DNA of 41,890 nucleotides from assembly GCA_902625885.1 (NCBI GenBank), contig CACODE010000013.1:1-41890 (forward strand). Direction: 5' to 3'. This document shows positions 25,416-34,400 of this stretch, piece after piece (the stretch's first letter is position 1; each line of letters starts with the position of its first letter). The notes under the pieces were generated by a model. It saw only the letters and a list, made by a program, of their open reading frames with translations, ran no database searches and was not told the DNA's origin. Source of the DNA: an uncultured Candidatus Poseidoniales archaeon. Its GTDB lineage: Archaea > Thermoplasmatota > Poseidoniia > Poseidoniales > Poseidoniaceae. A program made the position numbers and the translations under genes.

Positions 25416-28373
25416 ATGCTTGTTGGCGAATCCGGAAACAGCCGCCGTTCTCTGGCCTTGGGCATGGTGGTTCTTTTCTTGTGTTCCCTGCTCGCCGTCA
25501 TGGCACCTGCTTCCCCTCTCAGTCAACCGATTTCCCAACTTGACGAATCACCGGTTGTCGCTTCCTCGTCCGTTCCCGAACAGACCTACGAACTCTACCT
25601 CGATGCGCCCACCTCAGAAACCGGTGGCCAGGGTTCCATCACCACCATTGAGCCCAACAGCGGGCAGGAAGAGGGCAGCGCCATCAGCGGTTTGGAATTC
25701 CGTAGCGCAGAAATGATCAGCGACCTGTACATCAACGGAAGCGGGGCCTCGAACACGGCCAGGCTTTCCGTGTACATCCAGTTCCGAGGTGCGGAGGGTT
25801 CAACGGCCGACGTGACCTTTTCGCTCAAATCAGGCGACACGCAGATTTCGTCGGAAAGTCGGCAGTTGGAGGACGCTTGCTCCCCCAATCCGTTCACCGG
25901 CGGCGGTTGTGATTGGACCATCATCGAGGTGGAATTCGATGCAGGAGCGAACGGTTTCATGGTCGCCAAGGGCAAGCAACTCAAAATCCGCATTGACGCA
26001 CAAGCGACCTGCGAGGGCAACACGGGCGGCATTGGTGGCGGTGATTGCGCCGTCGACATCGCCTTTGGAAAGATGGAAAGTTCGGGCGGTTATTCACGAC
26101 TTCAAATCATGACCAACGCCTTGTCGGGTTCAAGCGTGAGGGTTCACAGCTGCAACGAAGCGTACGGTTGCAACTGGAACGATGCCCAAAAATTCGAATG
26201 GTCGCCCAACCATCGTCCATCGTTCCGAGAAATGCAGTTTTCCGTCGAGGTCAGGGACGCCTTTGGCAGGGACGACATTGAGGAGGTCAACCTCATCATG
26301 GACACACCAAACGGTGCCAACGTTGTCTTTGAGAAGAACTTCGAAGACGATGACTTCAAACTCGACAACAACGGTCTTGTCGGCAATTTCACGTACACCT
26401 ACGAGAGCGGCATCGCTGCGGGCGATTACCCCATCCGACTGCTGGTTGAGGACGTGCAAGGCCACGCTGTCATTTTCGAGCACCCCGGCATCACCATGCT
26501 TGAGAACGACATTTACCTCACGCTCCCGTCAAACCAACCAGATGTTGTGTTGTTTGCTCCGGGTGCCGTGGTTCAGGTCGAAATCCTCGTTGAGCACACC
26601 GGCTCCTCATCAAGCAGCATCGACGTTGTGTTTGATTTGGAAACCAACCTCCCCTCGAGTTGGTCCGACCCGCAGTGGAGCGCACCAAGCAGCACCTACA
26701 CCCTCAACGGCGGGGGCTCTTCGGTCATCCCTGAACTGCAACTCGAAGTGCCCGAGGGCGACTTGGACAGCGCCCCCGATTCCTTGGACATTGAAGCTAG
26801 GGTCTACGCTCAGAACGAACTGGGTCAAACCGAAGAAGTCGCGATACGCACCGTCTCGCTTGATTTTGAGGAGGTGGACGTCTTCGCGCCGCCAAGAATT
26901 TTCGTTTACGAGGACGATGAGCATCAGAAACAAATCGCCGACTCCACACGCGAGGACGCCTACGACGAAACCTTGTCTCACTATGTTGATGCCAACGAAG
27001 TCGGCGATTTCTACATCGATGTTTTCAACACCGGCTTCCAAACAGACTCCTTCAAGATACGTATCCTTGAGCAACCAGAAGACTGGCAGTACCGATTTTA
27101 CGACAACGACACGGGCTTTGAACTCGTGGAGGAGGGGATTCATCACATCACCCCAGACATCGGCTCAACCCAGATCATCACCATTCGCATGGAAGTCTAC
27201 CCACCAGCGGACCGCGACGGCGTGGATATTGGTTTGTTTGAGTTGGCGGTGGCGAGCAAAGAAGATTCTGAACTGCGAACCGACGTGGCCTTCACCGTTC
27301 ACCGTACCTTTGGCATACTCGTTGAGGTAATCTCCGACAGCGACGGTACGGGTGAAAACAATCCACTGGGGCAGGTCGGGCCAATCTTGGGCAATCAGCC
27401 GGTGTTTTTCAACCTCAGAATAACCGATTCCAGTGAAGCGGGTTCGGGAACCACCACGTGGAAAATCGTTAATCCAAGGGATGTTGAACAGAACTCAGAA
27501 AACAACCCCAAATACACTTCTTGGGACTACACCATCACCGACGGCAACGACACGAACTTGGTGGCCGTAAACCTTGCACCGGATGAATATGTGGACGCAA
27601 AACTCGATATTGTTGTCAACGGCCAAATGGAAGCCGGAGAGCACACCGTTTACACCCGCATCATCGAAGAGGGTGTGGAAACCGAAGACGCCCGGTACTT
27701 CGACCTCCCGGTGAAGATTCTCATCAAAGAAGAGGTCATCGCTGGCAAGATTGAAATCACCGATAAAACGGAGAAATCACGATTCTCGCCCGGCGAACAA
27801 AAGAACCTCGAGTATCGCATCAGCAATCAGAACAACGTGGCCCTTGGCGTGGTCATTGTATTGGACCAACCGCAAGGTTGGGACGGCACCATTCGGACCA
27901 CATCCAACCAACTCGGCTCCAATTTCCTCATCATCACACTGCCCGCTTATTCCTCGAAGGATTTCAGCGTGACCATGCTCGCCCCGGGCGAACTCAAGGA
28001 CAGCGAAGAGGTTGCCTTTGGATTCGAAGTCACGCCGATGGACAACGAAACGCCGTACGGCAGCAGCTACATTCAGCAGTTTACGTTCTCTTACATGACG
28101 CAATGCACCGGCGTTGGCTGCTTGGTGCAAGAACTCGTGGACCCGGAACCGCAAACCATCGTGTTCTACGTGGTCATTCTTGCTATCGTGATTTATGCAA
28201 GGGGCCGTCGAGGTGGTCAGGAGGACGACCTGTACGATGATGAAGAGATGATGGGCGAAAAAGAAGCCCCTGATGTCTTTGCCGAAGGGGAAGAAACCGC
28301 ACCGGAAGAGGACGAGCCGCTTGAGGACGAAGACGACGATGTTGAGCTGATTGGCATGCTCGATGAGTTGTGA
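25416..28373 (+). CDS. Large secreted surface protein with C-terminal membrane anchor and acidic tail
   Basis: About 985 aa. The ATG at 25416 has GGTGG five bases upstream and is preferred to the GTG at 25407. A signal peptide (SLALGMVVLFLCSLLAVMAP) is followed by a beta-rich ectodomain. The first part has paired cysteines (DACSPNPFTGGGCDW, then CEGNTGGIGGGDC). Later come repeated CARDB/NEW3-like Ig modules, for example DFYIDVFNTGFQTDSFKI and YRISNQNNVALGVVIVLDQPQGW, as in archaeal COG1470-type surface proteins. A membrane helix (TIVFYVVILAIVIYA) precedes a short basic stop and a strongly acidic cytoplasmic tail of about 60 residues. It is probably an adhesin or cell-wall component. The next gene encodes an even larger surface protein. 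Confidence 0.8.
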   Translation: MLVGESGNSRRSLALGMVVLFLCSLLAVMAPASPLSQPISQLDESPVVASSSVPEQTYELYLDAPTSETGGQGSITTIEPNSGQEEGSAISGLEFRSAEMISDLYINGSGASNTARLSVYIQFRGAEGSTADVTFSLKSGDTQISSESRQLEDACSPNPFTGGGCDWTIIEVEFDAGANGFMVAKGKQLKIRIDAQATCEGNTGGIGGGDCAVDIAFGKMESSGGYSRLQIMTNALSGSSVRVHSCNEAYGCNWNDAQKFEWSPNHRPSFREMQFSVEVRDAFGRDDIEEVNLIMDTPNGANVVFEKNFEDDDFKLDNNGLVGNFTYTYESGIAAGDYPIRLLVEDVQGHAVIFEHPGITMLENDIYLTLPSNQPDVVLFAPGAVVQVEILVEHTGSSSSSIDVVFDLETNLPSSWSDPQWSAPSSTYTLNGGGSSVIPELQLEVPEGDLDSAPDSLDIEARVYAQNELGQTEEVAIRTVSLDFEEVDVFAPPRIFVYEDDEHQKQIADSTREDAYDETLSHYVDANEVGDFYIDVFNTGFQTDSFKIRILEQPEDWQYRFYDNDTGFELVEEGIHHITPDIGSTQIITIRMEVYPPADRDGVDIGLFELAVASKEDSELRTDVAFTVHRTFGILVEVISDSDGTGENNPLGQVGPILGNQPVFFNLRITDSSEAGSGTTTWKIVNPRDVEQNSENNPKYTSWDYTITDGNDTNLVAVNLAPDEYVDAKLDIVVNGQMEAGEHTVYTRIIEEGVETEDARYFDLPVKILIKEEVIAGKIEITDKTEKSRFSPGEQKNLEYRISNQNNVALGVVIVLDQPQGWDGTIRTTSNQLGSNFLIITLPAYSSKDFSVTMLAPGELKDSEEVAFGFEVTPMDNETPYGSSYIQQFTFSYMTQCTGVGCLVQELVDPEPQTIVFYVVILAIVIYARGRRGGQEDDLYDDEEMMGEKEAPDVFAEGEETAPEEDEPLEDEDDDVELIGMLDEL

Positions 28374-28459
28374 GCAATTCGGCTTTTGGAATGCCGGTTG
28401 TATGAACATCGTACCATTTCCCTTATGAGGCATCAGACGCACCCAAACGCGTGAGACCC

Positions 28460-31400
28460 ATGCGGAGAGGCTCAAAATCCAATGCGGCCGCGCTTCGTCC
28501 AGCCTTGGGCGGGCGCAAGAAAGCCCTCAAGTCTCTGCTGCTAACGGTGTTGATGCTGACGTCCACACTGGCCTCCATTCAGTACTCTGCCGTCAACGTT
28601 CAAGCCGCTTCGGACCAAGACGGCGACGGCCTCACTTACGGCCTGGAATACCTCATGAACACGCAGCCAAACGACCCGGACTCGGACAACGACGGTCTGC
28701 CTGATGGATGGGAGTGGAAGTACGGCCTTGACCCGCTTTCCTCAAACGGAGACGACGGCGCTGTCGCAGACCCTGATGGTGACGGCATGTCCAACCTGCA
28801 GGAATACCTCTACCTACAGCCCACGGGCTGGGACAACACCAACACCGCTTCGGTGTTGGACAACGGCGTTTGGTGGAACGGCACCATTCCCGTCAACGAT
28901 TGGAACGAAGAAGACGCGCTTCAATTCAACCAACCAGGATGCGGTGATTCTGGTGCTGACGGTACGGGGAACATCATCTTGTGCGACGAAGATCCTGTCG
29001 GCAACATTTGTACCAACGGTTTTGACGATGACAAGGACGGTTTCGTGGATTCGGCAGACCCCGACAACGACGGCGATGCAGACTGCCTCTCAGACGACGA
29101 CGATGGCGATGGTGTCGTCGACGAGGACCCTGCTGGTTGGGACACCGACGGCGACGGCATGAGCGACGGTTGGGAGGCCGCCAACGGCCTCAACGCTACA
29201 TCTCCCTCAAACGCCGATGGGCCCAACGGGGACCCCGACGGTGATGGCCTCAACAACCTCTTGGAATTCGTTAACCCGACATGGACCACCATGTGCGGCT
29301 CCTCACCGTGTTTCCGCAACGGGCCTGACGGCGCCGTGACGGAAACCACCTCCCCTTGCGACCCCGTTCAGGGCGTTGGTCCCGGAGGCTGCGCCACGTA
29401 CACGGCTGAAGTGGACGGCATCACATCAACCAACCCTCAGATCGCCGATACGGACGGTGATGGGCTGAACGATTCCTACGAAGCCCTTACCCTGCTTACC
29501 GACCCGACATCCTCCGATACTGACAACGATGGCATCAGCGACGGTGTCGAAGTCAACGGTGCCTACGGCAACCCTGCTCAGGCCAGCGACCCTCGAAACA
29601 ACAACACCGATGGCGATGCTTTTGATGACGGGGAAGAAGACACGAATTTCAACGGCGTGCTTGACCCCGGTGAAACCGACCCCACCCGAAGAGAAGATTC
29701 GGGCGATGCTGACGGGGACGGCATACAAAACTGGGAAGAAAACCTCACCTGCACCCTGTGGAACGTCGCCGACACGGACTTTGGCGGGATAGACGACGGT
29801 CAAGAACGCAACATCAGCCACGGCACCGACCCGTGCGATTCCTTGGTCAACTTCGAGACAACGTTCGTCCAATCGCTGAGCGGCAGCCGTCTTGAGGTCG
29901 GCAACGGCTCCGGATTCAACCCTGGTGGCGGCGTTGGATGGTACAATGTATCCGGCGTCTGGGAGTCTTTCGCCTACGCCACGGTCGTCAACAACATCCT
30001 GCAGGGCGTCTCGAACACCCCGTCCGGAACGGCGACCCAAGTGGCCAACAGAAACGGTTCCTTCTGCCACACCGACGCCGTCAACGCCGGGACCCTCGGT
30101 TCGACACAGCAGTATTGCGATGACGACTACGAAGACAGCGACGGGGATGGCTTGGCCGATTGGCAGGAACTTCTCGGTACCTTTGGTTGGTTCTCGAACC
30201 CGAGCATCGCCGACAGTGACGCTGACGGCGTGAACGATTTTGATGAGGTTCAGGACAACACCGACCCGAACCAACCCTGCACCAACCTCTTGGACGATGA
30301 CGGCGATGGCATCAACAACTACTTCGAAAACACCACGGGATGCGATCTCATTTATATTGGCATCACCAACGGATCCGTGGACGTTTGGGTGACGAGTTCA
30401 ACCGCATTTGACACGGATCAAGGTGGGGTTGACGACAGAAGCGAGTACTTTGACGGGACCAATCCGGAAAACGACCCCTCCGACGATATCCAGCCGGACG
30501 ATTTCGACGGCGACGGCATACCAGACGCTGTTGAAAATCAAACCGGGACGGATTGGACGAACCCGGACACCGACGGCGGCGGCATGCTTGACGGCGATGA
30601 ATGCCCCGATATTTTCTGGTTCCTCAACTGCGCTGGTGCACCGTTCGATCCGTTTGACCCAACCGACGACATCATGAACACTGGCATCGTGTTCTACGCC
30701 AACAACACCTCTGGCGTTGTTGACCTTAATCTCGAACACCGCTGGCGAACCATCACCAACGACTTCTACACCGGCACGAGCTACGCCCACCTCGAAAGCG
30801 TACACCCGTCCGAACCCTTGGCCGTCCCCGTGACCAACCTCACCCACCTTGCCCCCCTCTCTTTTTCGAACTCGACCGTTGAGTGGAACGTCCAGTACAC
30901 GCAACCGATCACTTCAGCCCAATTGCCCGCGCCGTCCTATTATTCCAACGTCTCGTTTTACTTCGAGCCCACGGCCAACATCTCGCGAACCAACGACACC
31001 CATATCCTCAATGTCGATGGCGGAGCGGTCAACCAAGTTGTTTACCAGCAACCCGAGTATTACTTTGACTGGTCCACCCTTGCGGCCACGACCGTTCCCG
31101 GTCAGGGCTATCCGTACGAACTGCTGTTGGATGAAGAATTCACGAACGCCTCATCGGAGTTGTCCTTGGTCAGAAACGTGACGTTCGGCGTCATTTCTGA
31201 CGCAGGCGCTACCGACGCTTACAGCACCGCCCTTGCCCTTGAAGATTTCATCACGAATGGCAACGCCTCGACCGAATTCAAGCGGAACTACAACGGCTCT
31301 GGCACCGTGAGTCCGGTTGATGTTTCGTTGAACATCCTCGAGGCCATAAAGGAAGGGTCTTGCAGAGAATTCAACACCCTCTTTGTGACAATGGCCCGTC

Positions 31401-34400
31401 TTGCAGGCTTGCCTGCGAGGCAGGTAACGGGGTACATCGGTGGCACATGGACCGGGGATGGCTATGCTGTTTACTCGTCCGACGTCGCCACGTGGTCTGA
31501 AGTTCGCCTTCAACAGAACAGCGCCAACGGAAACACGGACCTTGGTTGGATTGCGTTTGACCCTTGCCCTCCTCCAGAGGAAGTGGAAATCGTCAATCAA
31601 ACCATCTCCACCATGACGGTGGCTCGCGACGGAACGGACACCATCACCGTCACGGGGCAGCTCAGGTACGTGGCCAACGGCACACCGGTGCAAGACATAC
31701 GCGTCTTCTCCTACCTGACGCCAGTGGCCGATGCTGAACTCGTGCCTGGCCCAGGAGCTTCGCAAGAGCGACTGCTCGACGAGAACATTACCGATGCCAA
31801 CGGGACCTTCACCTTGAAAGGATTCCCCGGTGCGCCATCCGCTCCAGGCATGCACAACATCGTCGTCGAGCATCGGCAGTCAGGCTATGTCTCAACCGAC
31901 GGTGTGATTTACGACGGCTTTGTGAACCTCACGGAAAACGCAACCCTCAACCACACCGCTCCTCTTGCCATAAACGCCCCAATTGCCGGCGCAGGAGCGA
32001 CGACTGTTCTCGAGGGTCGCTTGGTTTTGGCGAACGAACCGATCGACGAAATCACCAACATGCCAAACCAAACCGTTTGGCTTTCTTACACCTCTTCGGT
32101 TGATGGAACTCAGAACCTTTCCACGCAGACGGACACCGCTGGTTCGTTCGCCTTCACGCTGAACCTCAGCGAATCCGAAACCCGAGGCAACCTCTCGGCG
32201 CTCTTGGGCTTCTCGGGTTGGCAAGACACCTCCGTGGCGGGGGCCACACCGGCAACGTTCCACCTCAACCCGACGACCACTTCCATCGTGCTGAACGTCA
32301 CCGACGCTCCAAACCTCACCGCCATAATAGAAGGGCCACTGGGCAACAACAGCCAACTGCTGCTCGGGAACGACATTTGGGTCAACGGTAGCGCCCTTTC
32401 CTTGGGCGCATCGCCCGTGGCCTTATCGGGCGATCTTCAGTTCTCTATTCGAGCCAACGATTCTGGTGATGAATGGTACGAAGTGTTCAACCTCAGCGTT
32501 ACCGGCACGTTTTCTGTTCAGTTCCTTCTTCCAACCAATGTCATGGTAGCGGCCGGAGAAATCGAGACACGGCTCAGGTTCTTCCCGTCCACGCTCCCGG
32601 CGACCGATGACGCCGATGTCTCCACCGGAGTGCCTTACTTCCTGCAGGGCTTGTTGACTTTCCAAGTCCAAGAATCGGCGCAGGTCCGGGGCCAGAACGC
32701 CCTCCTCTCGGTGCAGATCAACGATCATCGAGGCGTACCGGCCGGTGCCGAGATTCTGGGCAATTACGACTTCTCGTTCAACGGCACGTGGTTCAACACA
32801 ACCGTGGACCCAACCTTGGACCTGCTTGAGGTGACGCTTCCGCTCGACGCAAATTTGCGCTCCGGCGATTACCCCATCGACATCTCCTTCAACGGCTCAG
32901 ACTTCTACCAAGCCTCGGCGGGTAACGGCACGATTCGGGTCATGGCCGACATCGGATGGAACCTGTCCATCGGTCAAGATTGGACCTTCATGGGCAACTC
33001 AACGCGACTGTTCGGGGATGTTTATGACGCCGTCTACTTGACGCCCGTGGTCAACAACAGCACGCTCATCACCGTTTCCTTGTTTACAGAACAAGGCCCC
33101 ATTGATGTCGCCCAATCAAGGCTCAACAACAGCACCGGAGCGTTCGATATCCCCATTGCGATGCCGACAAACCTCCCTTCCGATGCCTACGAATTTGTCG
33201 TGGACTTTGACTTCCTGACGGAGGCACCCGTCGGTGGAGCCTACTACACCTACGTCGATCCTTCGGTCCCTCCTGCCCCACCAACCGCCATTTCCACCCT
33301 CGGTGGTATCATCACCGAGGTGGTGGTCGAAGCAGAACGCTCCGCTTACATCGTCGAGATGAACGACACCATCACCCTGACATCAAAAATCACCGATATT
33401 GCCGATGGTTCCAACATCACCGGTGCGAGCGTGGACTACATTTGGGACTTCGGCAACACCAACGTGAGCCTCGGCACCGCCACGACCAACAGCGAGGGCA
33501 ACGCCTCTCTGCCCTTCACGCCATCCGGTATTGCTCCGGGATACTACGATGTCGGCATCGTGGTTCAGGACGACCTCACCGCTGCTCTTGCCGCTGGCAA
33601 CGCTCGCCGATTCGGCAACCTCACCGTGGTCAACGTCACCGTGCAAGTGACCAGCGACATCACCCTGACCGCCGTGCCAAGCACCGTCACGGCCGGCGTG
33701 CCGTTCCGAGTGGTGGGGCAGGTTGACGACGGCGAAAATGCAAGTCGTGGCCTCATTTCTGCCGTAAGACTCAACGTGTTTTGGTTGGAAAATCCAGATG
33801 AACTGCTGCTGAGCAACTTCGCCACCCAAAACAACGGCAGTTTCAACATGACCGTGCCTACCGATACCGCTGGAAACGGGACAACTCGGGGCCCTCACAC
33901 ACTGGTCATCAGTGTCGTGAACGATTCTTCGCCGTTCTACCTGACGGCTACCGCACAATCGCCGGTTCAAGTCATGGGCGTCTCTCGGCTGGAAAACCTT
34001 CAGCCGCTCAACGCCATCGTCATCAACCGTGGAAACACCGTCAACATGTCCGCCAAACTGGTTGAGGCATCCGACATGTTCGCACCGCTCTCGAATTACG
34101 AAGTCGGTCTTCGGTTCCACGAGACCTGGTTGTCTCCACAGAACAGCGATGGGGAAGGGTTTGCCAACTTCTCCTACAGCGTCCCCTACGATCATCCCCT
34201 CGGCCTCATCGTGGTCCAAATGGTGTTCAACGGTTCGACCGATCTATTGGCCACGAGCGCGAACCTCACCAGCATAACCGTACGCTCACTGAGCGTTCTT
34301 GTCATGGACAGCATCACGGCCAATCCAGTTGCGGGAACGGAGTTCAACATCAGCGGACAAATCGTTTCCGACAACGGCTCTGGACTGGTGCAACGGGACG

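Noticed and set aside
26182-27330. 382-codon plus-strand frame inside the 985-aa surface protein gene
   Set aside because: It is out of frame with a clearly coding gene and has a Ser/Thr/Pro/Arg-rich shadow composition.
28600-30650. Asp-rich repeats considered as a CRISPR or simple DNA repeat array
   Set aside because: They are protein-level DxDxDG calcium-binding repeats with irregular spacing and no identical DNA units.
33383-34219. Long minus-strand open frames inside the giant surface gene (also 29426-30274 and 35660-36214)
   Set aside because: They are shadows caused by the GC-rich, Asp/Thr/Asn-rich coding strand. They have no ribosome-binding sites or domains.
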